A DNA stretch of 64,000 nucleotides from Neisseria musculi (GCF_014297595.2 NZ_CP060414.2:2046001-2110000); one strand, 5' to 3'. Positions 27,129 through 34,972 are shown, counted from the first letter of the stretch. Notes: generated by a model from the letters alone, not told the origin. Made by a program: numbers and translations.

Positions 27129-27335
27129 TCAAAACACCCAAACGCCTATCTGCCCATAAAAAATCAAATTGCCCAAAAAAGCATCAGGCCGCACGGCCTT
27201 AAGGTATTTGCAGATGGCCTCTGCGGTGCTCTCTGTATAGAAAACGGCTTCGGCGGACAAAGCACTTCGGCGTTTTGTGCGCTGTACTTTGTCCGTCATG
27301 TACAAAGACATGATTTGGCAAGGTTTTTCAAACAT
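27129..27335 (-). CDS. Possible small protein (uncertain)
   Basis: A 68-codon frame; the most natural start is the internal Met giving MSLYMTDKVQRTKRRSALSA. It ends GNLIFYGQIGVWVF. It is the only coding-like frame between the RepO-like gene and mazE, and codon use is plausible. No family recognised and no strong ribosome site. Confidence 0.3.
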   Translation of the reverse strand: MFEKPCQIMSLYMTDKVQRTKRRSALSAEAVFYTESTAEAICKYLKAVRPDAFLGNLIFYGQIGVWVF

Positions 27336-27342
27336 CCCAAAC

Positions 27343-27380
27343 AGGCCGTCTGAAAACGGAAAAACGGGGTTTCAGACGGC
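27343..27380 (-). terminator. Inverted-DUS hairpin
   Basis: A DUS at 27343-27354 faces TTTCAGACGGC (27370-27380), beyond the end of the RepO-like gene. Confidence 0.6.
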
Positions 27381-27381
27381 T

Positions 27382-28270
27382 TCAAACGCCCAAAACGGCT
27401 ATCGGGGCATCAAAACAGCGGCCGTTTCGGTATCTCAACGGTGAAAACCGCCGAAACCGGGGCGGCGGCCTTATGGCGCGGTGGGTTTTTTCGGGGCTGA
27501 TGCCGGCATTTTTGAGAACGGCCTGCCGCAGTTTTTCGATCGCCGCCTTGTCGGGCTTGTCGGGCGGCGGCTTGGCCGGTTTTTCGCGCTCGGCAGCCAA
27601 TGCTGCCAGTTCGCGCAACACTTTCTGCTGTTGGGCTTTGAGATCGGCTTCAGACGGCCTGCCGTTGGGTTTGCGGTCGGGCGGGAAAAAAAACCAGCCA
27701 GCCTTTGAGAATACTCGCCTCCATAATCGGGCGCAGATCGAGATTTTGGTTGTGAAATTTGGCCAGTTGTTTTACGGCGGCTTTTTTCGCGCCGTTTCCT
27801 GCTTTTTTGCCGGCTTGCGCGCGCATATCCAAATAGGCGTGCCACAAATCGAGCGGGATAAATTTCGGCAGGCGGAAATTGTCGCGGTCGTGGTGATGAC
27901 GGCTGTCGGCGGCAGGAACGGGTATGCCCCTTAATTCACAGAGCTTGGCCAACAGCACTTCGCGGTTCAGATACCAGTGCATCTTGCCGTGCACGCCGCC
28001 GCGCCGGTATTGCACCAAGCCCAGGTTCAGCAGAATGCGGCGCACTTTTTCGTAACCGCGCCGTTTTAAGCCTAGCTCTTGCTTCAGATGGGCGGCGGTT
28101 TTATAAATCCAGCCGCATTTTTTGGGTTCTTTGTCGGCCACGTCCGACCACCAAAACAGATTGCCCAGAAATGCCGCCGCCTGAAAATCGTGCCCGCAAA
28201 GGGGCATAAATTCGTCATAGATTTGGACGAATTTGTCGGAAAGGTGCGGGCGCAGGTCGGCGATGAGCAT
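27382..28270 (-). pseudogene. RepO/DnaT-like replication protein with a poly-A frameshift
   Basis: The first part (28270-27650) begins MLIADLRPHLSDKF and has a winged-helix replication domain typical of phage/plasmid replication initiators: LGNLFWWSD ... GWIYKTAAHLKQELGLKRRGYEKVRR ... LVQYRRGGVHGK. It ends shortly after the family-typical SILKGWLVFFP. An A8 run (27686-27693) sits just there. With one A fewer the frame continues as FFPPDRKPNGRPSEADLKAQ into a Lys/Glu/Pro-rich tail (LRELAALAAEREKPAKPPPD). A DUS in the joined frame supplies the premature stop (QAV, then TGA). Confidence 0.75.
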
Positions 28271-28275
28271 TTGTA

Positions 28276-28485
28276 TTACTTGTACTCTTTTACTTTTTGA
28301 ACCCGTACTGTCTGATATAAGCGTGGGTTCATTTTCAATTTACCGCCAGTAAGTATTTGGATTCGATAAGCTTGCTTTTCCGGAACCATTTCCTGCCATT
28401 GTGTTACAGCCGATGGACTGATACCTAGAGCCCTTGCAACCGCTATTTTTGTTCCGTAAAAGGCAATAACATTTCTTGTTCGCAT
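28276..28485 (-). CDS. Cro-like repressor
   Basis: 69 residues with a YdaS/Cro-type helix-turn-helix (YGTKIAVARALGISPSAVTQW) near the N-terminus. It is transcribed away from the CI-like gene, with a 109-bp shared control region, the classic divergent switch. A promoter with TTGATT (28546-28541), 17 nt and TATAAT (28523-28518) drives it; an operator overlaps the -10. It is 5 bp upstream of the RepO-like gene, so it probably leads that operon. Confidence 0.85.
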   Translation of the reverse strand: MRTRNVIAFYGTKIAVARALGISPSAVTQWQEMVPEKQAYRIQILTGGKLKMNPRLYQTVRVQKVKEYK

Positions 28486-28502
28486 ATATGGGTATTTCTT
28501 TG

Positions 28503-28567
28503 TTTAAGTTTGCTTAAATTATAGGTGTAAAGAATACTTAAATCAATATGAGTTAAGATAACTTAAA
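28503..28567. promoter_or_regulatory. Cro/CI operator region with two TTTAAG-N4-CTTAAA sites
   Basis: Site 1 at 28503-28518 reads TTTAAG-TTTG-CTTAAA. Site 2 at 28552-28567 reads GTTAAG-ATAA-CTTAAA. Site 1 overlaps the -10 of the leftward cro promoter, and site 2 lies just beyond its -35. A third identical-architecture site is at 29982-29997. Confidence 0.75.
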
Positions 28568-28594
28568 TTAGAGAAATTTAAGATGGAATGAATT

Positions 28595-29233
28595 GTGGAA
28601 GCGAAAACTATCGGAGAGCGAATCCGAAAAATGCGAAAAGAGAGGAATTTGACTCAGCAAGATTTGGCAAGAAAGCTGAAAGATGTATCACACGTTGCCA
28701 TTTCACAATGGGAGTCAAATACAACCAAACCAAATGCAGAGAATCTGTATGAGCTGTCAACTTTATTTGGTTGTGATTTTGGGTGGTTGCTAAAAGGTGA
28801 AGATGGGGGATCTACGAATGTCAAAATAATTCCAAATGTTTTTGCTGTACAAATTCCCATCTTGCGCTATGAAGATATCCGAGAGTTTGATGTGGCTCAT
28901 CCTCTTATATCAATAACAGGAGAGTACATCATGACTGATATTCAAAGTTCGACATCCACCTTTGCTCTTAAACTCAAAGATGATTCAATGAGACCTGCAT
29001 TTTCAGACGGAGATGTTATTATCATCGATCCTTTAGAAAATCCCGATCCGGGGGAGTTTGTACTGGCGCAAGTTGGAAACGATATTCTGTTTAGAAAGTA
29101 CAGGATTGACAATCTTGATAAATTCAGCCTTCGACCACTTGATTCAGATTATCCGGTAATTTCATCAAGTGAAGCCAAAATTAAAATTATCGGTACTTTA
29201 GTTGAACATAGAATCTACAGAAGGAAGCGCTAA
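28595..29233 (+). CDS. CI/LexA-like phage-type repressor
   Basis: 212 residues. An N-terminal XRE helix-turn-helix (LTQQDLARKLKDVSHVAISQWE) is followed by an S24/LexA-type domain. The catalytic Ser lies in KLKDDSMRPAFSDGDVIIID and the Lys side in EFVLAQVGNDILFRKYR. Such repressors are usually self-cleaved after RecA activation, so the element should respond to DNA damage; a clear Ala-Gly cleavage site is not obvious. GTG start. Codon use is more AT-rich than the rest of the island. Confidence 0.88.
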   Translation: MEAKTIGERIRKMRKERNLTQQDLARKLKDVSHVAISQWESNTTKPNAENLYELSTLFGCDFGWLLKGEDGGSTNVKIIPNVFAVQIPILRYEDIREFDVAHPLISITGEYIMTDIQSSTSTFALKLKDDSMRPAFSDGDVIIIDPLENPDPGEFVLAQVGNDILFRKYRIDNLDKFSLRPLDSDYPVISSSEAKIKIIGTLVEHRIYRRKR

Positions 29234-29238
29234 CAGAT

Positions 29239-29266
29239 AAGGCCGTCTGAAATTTCAGACGGCCTT
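29239..29266. terminator. Perfect inverted-DUS terminator
   Basis: A 28-bp perfect palindrome made of two DUS (29239-29252 and 29253-29266), followed by TTTT. It serves both the CI gene and the convergent parE. Confidence 0.88.
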
Positions 29267-29298
29267 TTGACAATTGCAGATTATGAATCTAATTTAAT

Positions 29299-29577
29299 TT
29301 ACTCATCTGGCCATTTTTGCCATTGGGGTAGTACAGCAACAACGGTCAGGTGTTTTTCTGATACCGTGTAAACGATGCGGTAGCGCAACGGATAAAGCTC
29401 GCGGGTGTTTTCAATCATACCCGGCTTGCCCATGTACGGTTGCGAAGCGGCCAAATCCAACAGCCGCTCAATCTCCTGAAAAGCTTTTTGTGCGGAATAC
29501 ATACCTGCAAAATCTTTTCGGGCATCCAATAACTTGTCCAACTGCCCAGATGCCTGCCCTGACCAAATGATTTTCAC
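29299..29577 (-). CDS. RelE/ParE-family toxin
   Basis: 92 residues with the ParE fold: MKIIWSGQASGQLDKLLD, an alpha-hairpin (FAGMYSAQKAFQEIERLLD), then GKPGMIENTRELYPLRYRIVYTV. The GTG start overlaps the antitoxin stop (GTGA). ParE poisons gyrase and RelE cleaves mRNA; the sequence does not settle which. The region before the C-terminus (LYPLRYRIVYTV) is nearer ParE. Confidence 0.88.
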   Translation of the reverse strand: MKIIWSGQASGQLDKLLDARKDFAGMYSAQKAFQEIERLLDLAASQPYMGKPGMIENTRELYPLRYRIVYTVSEKHLTVVAVLPQWQKWPDE

Positions 29578-29840
29578 TCAGACGCCTCCTCGGCAGCCCA
29601 TCGGGCAAATTTGTCTTCTATTTTTTTACAAACTTCCGAATGCTCAAACACCCGTCCGGCAGCAATATCGGTCAACCCTTTCTCGACTTCGGCGCGGACA
29701 TAAGCCTCATATCGCTGACGCTCGATAAAATCGCGCATAAATTCCCGCACCAACTGGGAGGCATTGCGATCAGATAAGCGGGCAGCTTCCATAAATGCTT
29801 CTTTTTCTGCGTCTGGTACATTCATTATAAATTGAGCCAT
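29574..29840 (-). CDS. Ribbon-helix-helix antitoxin
   Basis: 88 residues. The N-terminal strand and helices (QFIMNVPDAEKEAFMEAARL ... NASQLVREFMRDFIERQR) fit an RHH/CopG-type DNA-binding domain; the C-terminal part is the toxin-binding tail. It precedes and overlaps the toxin gene by 4 nt. A perfect palindrome 23 bp upstream is the likely operator. Confidence 0.85.
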   Translation of the reverse strand: MAQFIMNVPDAEKEAFMEAARLSDRNASQLVREFMRDFIERQRYEAYVRAEVEKGLTDIAAGRVFEHSEVCKKIEDKFARWAAEEASE

Positions 29841-29862
29841 TTCAATCTCCTTTCATTTTTTG

Positions 29863-29883
29863 GATATATATTCAATATATATC
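29863..29883 (-). promoter_or_regulatory. Operator palindrome of the ParDE-like module
   Basis: A perfect palindrome with 10-bp arms, GATATATATT and AATATATATC, around a central C at 29873. It is 23 bp upstream of the antitoxin start. Confidence 0.7.
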
Positions 29884-29970
29884 AAATGGTTTTCTGAATC
29901 AACTAAAAATATTTATATTATTGAATATCAATATGTCAAGTTTAAATTTTAATTAAACTTAACATAATAC

Positions 29971-29999
29971 TTGAGTTAAAATTTAAGTTATCTTAAAAT
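29971..29999 (+). promoter_or_regulatory. Rightward promoter with an embedded CI-type operator
   Basis: TTGAGT (29971-29976), a 17-nt spacer, and TAAAAT (29994-29999). The operator TTTAAG-TTAT-CTTAAA (29982-29997) fills the spacer and overlaps the -10. The same architecture is found twice in the cro-cI region, so this promoter should belong to the repressor's regulon. Confidence 0.7.
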
Positions 30000-30005
30000 C
30001 CAAGC

Positions 30006-30599
30006 CGTGGGTAGCCATTAGCAAAGCAATTACCCTGAAGATATATCAAAGTTCTTTAACAACTCGAATCGTAGCAACCGGCCTTCGGAACCCTGTCGTT
30101 CCCGATTTTAAAAAGCATATGCAGGCTTCGCCCGGAAACAACACGGCACACGCAGAAAAGGCTTCAAGCCTTTGGGTAAACCGCACAAACGGTTACGGAC
30201 GGCATTCAACACGCCACCAAAAGAAAAACCGCTCATCCGGGGAGCGCAGCAGCGTCCGGTAACAGGCGGTTGTCGAACGTATAAACAATCGGGGCGTATC
30301 CCGATGCAGGAGCGATAATCTGCGGACAAGCTCCAAACTGCAGTTTGATTTTTTTGAGGCGGCCTCTTTGCAGGCAGATTCAGGGCTGAGTGCCCTTTGG
30401 TGTGCCGGTGATGCACACTCTTTATAAGACGGTCCCGCACACCGTCTTACGGTCTGTACCCGGACCCAGGCCCGTTTGCACAAGCGGGTTTCCGTGTAGG
30501 TACCGTTGTTTTACACGGATTGCGCCGTGAATGTAACAACGGTTGTTTTTATGACGGGCCAAGCCAACCGGATAAAGCCGTAAGCCCGTTGATTTTTAT
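30006..30599 (+). ncRNA. Hairpin-rich non-coding leader with a boxA-like element
   Basis: No credible gene in ~600 bp. GTTCTTTAACAA (30051-30062) resembles the rRNA boxA antitermination element. Stems follow: AAAGGCTT/AAGCCTTT (30157-30173), ATCGGG/CCCGAT (30288-30305), AGGGC/GCCCT, GTGTGC/GCACAC, TAAGACGGT/ACCGTCTTA (30425-30449), a nested ACCGTTGTT/AACAACGGT (30502-30543) with CACGG/CCGTG inside and a T-rich tail, and ACGGGC/GCCCGT ending in GATTTTT near 30597. The transcript would start near 30006 from the operator-controlled promoter. It may be an antitermination leader or a structured small RNA. Confidence 0.55.
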
Positions 30600-30651
30600 A
30601 AATATGCTATGATTGGGCGGTATGGAACTGCTGATTAATAAGGAGTGAAAG

Positions 30652-31089
30652 ATGACGACTTCTTACGACACCGATTTTGCCGCATGGGCCGCCGAACAGG
30701 CAGGGCTGCTGCGCGCCGGTTTGGTGGACAAAATCGACTTTAGAAACTTGGCCGAGGAAATCGAAGATATGGGCAAAAGCGAGCAGCGGGCTTTGGAAAG
30801 CCGTTTGCAGGTTTTAATCTGCCATCTGCTGAAATGGAAGTTCCAGCCGGAGCGGCGGGGCAACTCCTGGAAAGCGACTATTAAAGAACAAAGATCAAGG
30901 GTGAGCGATCTTTTTGACGAATCCCCCAGCTTAAGGGGAAAAATCAATCAAGATGCTTTTTTTGCGAAAGTTTGGAAGTATGGCGTTACCTCTGCCGTAA
31001 AAGAAACCGATTTGGAAGAGTCTGTTTTCCCCGAATCGCCCGTTTGGAGTATTGTCGATGTTCTCAACAACGATTTTCTGCCCGACTGA
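30652..31089 (+). CDS. DUF29-family protein
   Basis: 145 residues matching DUF29: YDTDFAAWAAEQAGLLRAGL, DFRNLAEEIEDMGKSEQRAL, then HLLKWKFQPERRGNSWKATI. DUF29 proteins are common in cyanobacteria and on mobile elements, and their function is unknown. Excellent ribosome site AAGGAG. A rho-independent terminator follows. Confidence 0.88.
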   Translation: MTTSYDTDFAAWAAEQAGLLRAGLVDKIDFRNLAEEIEDMGKSEQRALESRLQVLICHLLKWKFQPERRGNSWKATIKEQRSRVSDLFDESPSLRGKINQDAFFAKVWKYGVTSAVKETDLEESVFPESPVWSIVDVLNNDFLPD

Positions 31090-31115
31090 TTTCAGACGGC
31101 CGCAACACCAATCCC

Positions 31116-31142
31116 GCCCGCTTCAAACAAGCGGGCTTTTTT
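31116..31142 (+). terminator. Rho-independent terminator after the DUF29 gene
   Basis: GCCCGCTT (31116-31123) pairs with AAGCGGGC (31129-31136), followed by six T. Confidence 0.92.
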
Positions 31143-31167
31143 ATATGCAAAACGGAGGATAAAACTA

Positions 31168-31495
31168 TGAATACCCAACCTAAACAAATCTGTGAAATGG
31201 TGCCGGATAAAAACGAAACCGCAAAGTGCGGGACAAAGCGGCCGAAACCGCAGAACATTTCACCAACAGAGCCGATTTTTATGTGCGCTCGGGAAGCGGG
31301 ATTTTCAATCTGAATCACAATGATTTTTCAGACGTGTTCACAGCGCAGAAGGTTGTGGAACGATATCTGCAAACGTTCCAATGGTATTTGGACGATTCGC
31401 CGCTGATTGGAGAGCTTGGAATCGATATTGGAAAAGAAGCCGCCGGTTTTAAAGAGCGGTTTGCCGCTTTTTTTGAAGAACAACCACGGGGTTAA
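31168..31495 (+). pseudogene. Small island gene split by a frameshift
   Basis: A good start (AAAACGGAGG then ATG at 31168) opens MNTQPKQICEMVPDKNETAK, but that frame becomes Pro-rich nonsense. From 31226 another frame reads VRDKAAETAEHFTNRADFYV, then IFNLNHNDFSDVFTAQKVVERY, ending at 31495. One indel near 31225 would give one ~109-residue protein. A GTG at 31226 could alternatively start an 89-residue product. Family not recognised. Confidence 0.55.
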
Positions 31496-31626
31496 GGCCG
31501 TCTGAAAACGCCGTTTCCGAAAAGAAACCGGTTTCTGCAGAGCTAAAAAACCGTTCCAGACGGCCTTTGTTTACCCCAACAATTTTTTAACCGTTGATTG
31601 TCTGATAGTCAGAAAGGACAGCCGTC

Positions 31627-32046
31627 ATGCTCAATGCCCACCCGCAAACCCGCGCCGGTATCCGCATCGGCACAGACGACCCGGTGATGGCGGTGCTGTT
31701 GATGCAGCAGCGGATGTTCAACGAAGCCTTCTCCGAACACGCCGCCCGTCAAACCGAAATAAGCGGGGCTTTTTACGAGCGCATAAGCACGCACGAGCAA
31801 AACATCACGGACGCGGCGGCGAAGCTGGAAAAATACCGCGAGCAGTTGCCGGCCGAATTGGCGCAACACGCCGGCAGCCGAGCCCAAGAGGCGGAGCCGC
31901 GTATTGATGCAGCGGTATCCGCCCGTATTGCCAAAGATACCGCCGAGGCCAACGAGGCCTTTTTAGGCCGTCTGAAAAAGCTGCCGGCAATTGCATTTGC
32001 GGCGGTTTTGGTATTGATGATGCTGTTCGTTTTATTGGTAACTTGA
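31627..32046 (+). CDS. TraM-like conjugal transfer protein
   Basis: 139 residues. TDDPVMAVLLMQQRMFNEAF at the N-terminus is followed by a long coiled coil (about 35-110) and one C-terminal membrane helix (AIAFAAVLVLMMLFVLLV). RP4 TraM has the same size and layout (DDPILILQTINNRLMQDS, helical Ala/Glu/Lys region, C-terminal anchor). In IncP plasmids traK, traL and traM lie together; here traL is absent and traM lies 5 kb from the TraK-like gene. Tentative assignment. Confidence 0.6.
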   Translation: MLNAHPQTRAGIRIGTDDPVMAVLLMQQRMFNEAFSEHAARQTEISGAFYERISTHEQNITDAAAKLEKYREQLPAELAQHAGSRAQEAEPRIDAAVSARIAKDTAEANEAFLGRLKKLPAIAFAAVLVLMMLFVLLVT

Positions 32047-32243
32047 GGGTTCTCCAATGGAATTCTTTCTTAGACGTTTTGTGGTTGGTTTTATCCTCAA
32101 TCCTGTTCGGTTATTTTGTTATGGAAAATCTTTCTAATAATGAATGCTGACCTTGGTACTTGTCTTTGGCGGCTGCATTACTTTGCCGGCACTTAAAGAG
32201 TGATTAGGAGGATAGTAATGGATGAATTAAGAAAAAATTTTTA

Positions 32244-32963
32244 GGGGCTGTCCTAGATAACTAGAACAAATCCTGCTTTACTAATTGTTTTAAAATAGAA
32301 ATTTGAAATTTTATCTCACTGTTGTTAAAACGCCATTCACACTCTTTCAAATACAGTTCAAAATGCTCTTTGGGAATGCCGTTAAACTTGCGTAAATGGC
32401 GTTTTGCTTGGTTCCAAAAGTTCTCAATTCCGTTAATGTGATTTTGTCGCTCAGCAAAATGTGTGCTGTGATTGATCCGAAAATGTGAAAATTCGCTCAC
32501 ATCAAGAACGTCATAACTTTTGTAACAATCGGTATAAACAATGCTGTCAGGCTTCACTTGCTCGCGGATAATTGGCAATAAAGTCGCAGTTTGTGTATTG
32601 GGTACGGCAACGGTGTAAACCTTACCATTACGCTTCAAAAGCCCGAATACAGCCACTTTGCCAGCCGCACCGCGACCACGTTTGCCTTTGCGTTGTCCGC
32701 CAAAATAGCTTTCATCAACTTCTACTTCACCATCAAGCATTTCCAGATGCGGGCTGTTGTGATAGATAAGTAAGCGCAAACGGTGGAAGTAATAGGCAGC
32801 GGTATTTTTATTGACGCTAACTAATTGCGCCGCTGTGCGAGCGGTAACACCTGCAACAAATAGTTCAATCAGTTTGTTTTGCTTGTACTGACTTAAACGA
32901 CTTTTTCTCATAGGGATTATTCTAACCTGAAGTTAAATTTCCCTAGTTATCTAGTACAGCCCC
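32244..32963 (-). mobile_element. Complete IS1016-type element (IS1595 family)
   Basis: 720 bp. The terminal repeats both start GGGGCTGT.CTAGATAACTA (20 of the first 21 bases agree). The 8-bp target duplication AATTTTTA flanks it (32236-32243 and 32964-32971), as expected for the family. It holds one intact transposase. The perfect duplication indicates a fairly recent insertion. Confidence 0.95.
32261..32911 (-). CDS. IS1016-type transposase
   Basis: 216 residues. The N-terminal zinc-less helix-turn-helix part (LSQYKQNKLIELFVAGVTAR) is followed by the DDE-type core: DESYFGGQRKGKRGRGAAGK, SIVYTDCYKSYDVL, and RQNHINGIENFWNQAKRHLRKFNG. These are the conserved blocks of ISXO2/IS1016 transposases, and all appear intact. 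It catalyses cut-and-paste movement of the 720-bp element. A degenerate copy is at 18555-19199. Confidence 0.95.
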   Translation of the reverse strand: MRKSRLSQYKQNKLIELFVAGVTARTAAQLVSVNKNTAAYYFHRLRLLIYHNSPHLEMLDGEVEVDESYFGGQRKGKRGRGAAGKVAVFGLLKRNGKVYTVAVPNTQTATLLPIIREQVKPDSIVYTDCYKSYDVLDVSEFSHFRINHSTHFAERQNHINGIENFWNQAKRHLRKFNGIPKEHFELYLKECEWRFNNSEIKFQISILKQLVKQDLF

Positions 32964-33484
32964 AATTTTTATTTCTTTTGCCGGGGTATTTTACATTTGG
33001 TCGGAAGTTTGCCGTCATGGGGCAAATCTTTTCTTACCCGCGCCCGGTATATTGTTTCTTTAATGAGCAGGCTGGTTTTGGCTTTTGTGCTGCCGGTGTT
33101 TTTTCTCAAATCGTTAAAAAAAGAAATGGAAATGATCGAAAAAGCAGCCGGTGAATCGTTGGCAGGCTTGGCGGCAATGCTGTTCTGTCTGTTTTCCTTT
33201 TCTTTTCAAATTGCCGCCGCAGTCTTTGCTTTTTCGCACCAAGCGTGGCGCCATGTTGCAGATTGCGAATGGCGCACCGCCGGTGCCTGTCTGATTGTTG
33301 GGTCATTATGTCGTGTTTTTTATGTGTTGGAGTATCAAAAAAGTGATAACGATAGGGAAAAACACGGGAGAAATCGGATGCTGATTGAAGCTGCCCCCGC
33401 CGTCCGCACCGTCAAAGTCTCTGCGGGATACACCCCGCCGCCAAACCGGCTACCCGCATTACCGGCTGTTACCGGTACAGACAG

Positions 33485-33514
33485 AAGCAGGCAGATTCCA
33501 CTGCCTGCTTTTTT
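33485..33514 (+). terminator. Rho-independent terminator upstream of the excisionase gene
   Basis: AAGCAGGCAG (33485-33494) pairs with CTGCCTGCTT (33501-33510), followed by TTTT. After it, the frame ending at 33645 encodes a conserved-looking tail (LIIEPKIKRHLAVRKLAEFL), which may be a small gene without a clear start. Confidence 0.85.
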
Positions 33515-33641
33515 ACGTTTCTGCCGCAGACTATCTGATAATCGAGCCGAAAATCAAACGGCATTTGGCGGTCAGAAAGCTGGCGGAGTTTCTGAAAACC
33601 GCCACCTACCCCGTGTATGAAACCGTATATGGAGCATCACT

Positions 33642-33971
33642 GTGAAAACCTACGATGTAACCGAAGCGGCGGCCTACTGCAAATGCCATCCCGAAACGAT
33701 ACGGGAGCATATCCGCGCAGGCCGTCTGAACGCCTCAAAGCCCGGGCGGAAATACTGCATTACCCAGCCTGCCCTTGACGCTTTTCTGCATGATTCGGAA
33801 AATGATGCCGTGCAGGCATCGCTCGGAAACAGGAGTGAAGAACAATGCCGATTTACAAACGCAACAACGGCATATGGTATGCCGATATCTATTCGCCGGA
33901 CGGTAAGCGCATTAGATGCTCGACTGGAACAAAATGTGAAAAGGAGGCACAAGAGTATCACGATAAACTGA
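33642..33971 (+). CDS. AlpA/excisionase-like helix-turn-helix protein
   Basis: Up to 109 residues; GTG start. The first ~50 residues are a MerR-like excisionase fold (YDVTEAAAYCKCHPETIREH, then RAGRLNASKPGRKYCI). The frame overlaps the integrase start by 127 nt, and its last ~40 residues are simply integrase DNA read in another frame, so the original stop before 33845 was probably lost. It is expected to direct the integrase toward excision or to activate int. A DUS at 33719 encodes GRLNA. Confidence 0.72.
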   Translation: MKTYDVTEAAAYCKCHPETIREHIRAGRLNASKPGRKYCITQPALDAFLHDSENDAVQASLGNRSEEQCRFTNATTAYGMPISIRRTVSALDARLEQNVKRRHKSITIN

Positions 33972-34972
33972 AATACGACCTGTGGCGGGTAAAGCACTTT
34001 GCCGAAAAGCCCAAAATACTGTGGGATGAAGCCTGCCTGCGCTGGCTTCAAGAACGGCGCGACAAAAAGAGCCTGATCGACGATGAAACCAAAATCCGCA
34101 GGCTTACTGCCTTCAGGGGGCTGTATCTGCACCAACTGAACAAAAGCCTGATTATGGCCGAAATCGCCAAGATTAAAGGCAGCAATGCCACCAAAAACCG
34201 CTATCTCTCGTTTGTCCAAGCATTGCTCAACAAATGCGTCAGAGATTGGGGTTATTTGGATTCCGCGCCAAAGTTGGCAAGATATAAAGAGAGCAAACGG
34301 CGCGTCCGCTGGCTCAGACCCGATGAAGCGGAAAAGCTGGTTGCGGCACTGCCCGACTATATCGCCGAGATGGCAGTATTCAGCCTGAACACGGGCTTGC
34401 GCAAATCCAACGTATTGAATCTCAAATGGAAGCAAATCGACCTGGAACGCAAAGTCGCATGGCTGCATCATGACGAAACCAAATCAGGCCATGCCTTAGG
34501 TGTGGCACTGAACGATGCGGCATTATCCGTTTTATTCAAACAACGCGGAAAACATCCCGACTATGTGTTTGTCAACAGGCGCGGGCAGCCGGTGCGCGAC
34601 ATACAGAAGCCGTGGAAAAAGGCGTTGGAAGCGGTCGGCATCGAAGATTTCCGCTGGCACGACCTGCGCCACACATAGGCAAGCTGGCTGGTTCAGACCG
34701 GTGTTCTGCTCGCTGCTTTGCAGGAAATGGGCGGATGGGAGAGCGTGAGCATGGTGCAGCAGTATGCCCATCTTGCGCCCGAACACTTATACGAACATGC
34801 CGCATTATTGGACGGTGTCGGCCTGAATCATGGCACAAATTTGGCACACCACAAAATAGGCGGCAGCAAAGAAAAAAGCCTAAACACTTGTTTAGGCTTG
34901 GAAAACTTGGTGGGTCGTGAAGGATTCGAACCTTCGACCAACGGATTAAAAGTCCGCTGCTCTACCAGCTGA
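33845..34972 (+). pseudogene. Tyrosine integrase with an amber codon in the catalytic domain
   Basis: Start MPIYKRNNGIWYADIYSPDG. The N-terminal arm and core-binding domains precede the catalytic residues: Arg in NTGLRKSNVLNLKW, then HDLRHT. The next codon (34676-34678) is TAG where the family has Trp (HDLRHTWASW). The same frame then continues ASWLVQTGVLL ... SMVQQYAHL with the nucleophile Tyr at 34763-34765. The truncated 277-residue product lacks the Tyr and is inactive. Read through, the frame runs into the tRNA gene to 34972. Target: tRNA-Lys 3' end. Confidence 0.9.
34872..34897 (-). terminator. Rho-independent terminator of tRNA-Lys copy 2
   Basis: Same hairpin as at copy 1: GCCTAAAC/GTTTAGGC (34878-34897), followed leftward by a T-run. 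Confidence 0.85.

Larger units (their letters stand above)
32218..33620 (+). pseudogene. Membrane-protein gene interrupted by the IS1016-type element
   Basis: AGGAGGATAGTA precedes an ATG (32218) encoding MDELRKNF, cut by the IS at 32244. Past the IS, the duplicated target AATTTTTA continues in the same frame as YFFCRGILHLVGSLPSWGKS. Removing the IS and one target copy restores one uninterrupted frame. The protein has two membrane stretches (LVLAFVLPVFFL; AMLFCLFSFSFQIAAAVFAF). The frame passes through a terminator at 33485-33514, so its true 3' end is probably also damaged. Family unknown. Confidence 0.75.
18230..34907. mobile_element. Decaying integrated element at tRNA-Lys with IncP-like conjugation traits
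   Basis: The right end is set by an integrase abutting the 3' end of tRNA-Lys copy 2. The left end is approximate: island-type genes begin after the terminator at 18198, but no duplicated tRNA 3' end was found there. Contents include a primase, a RepO-like gene, TraK-like and TraM-like genes, an oriT candidate, Cro/CI, three toxin-antitoxin modules, two IS1016-type copies, excisionase and integrase. At least seven genes carry frameshifts, stops or insertions. No relaxase, coupling protein or mating-pore gene is present, so it is at most mobilised by another element. Confidence 0.75.

Noticed and set aside
2351..34907. The two tRNA-Lys genes as ends of one 32-kb element
   Set aside because: The DNA between 2.4 and 18 kb is ordinary core (minCDE, oxyR, lpxL1, aceA). 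Both integrase tails lie on the same side of their tRNA, so they are two separate junctions.
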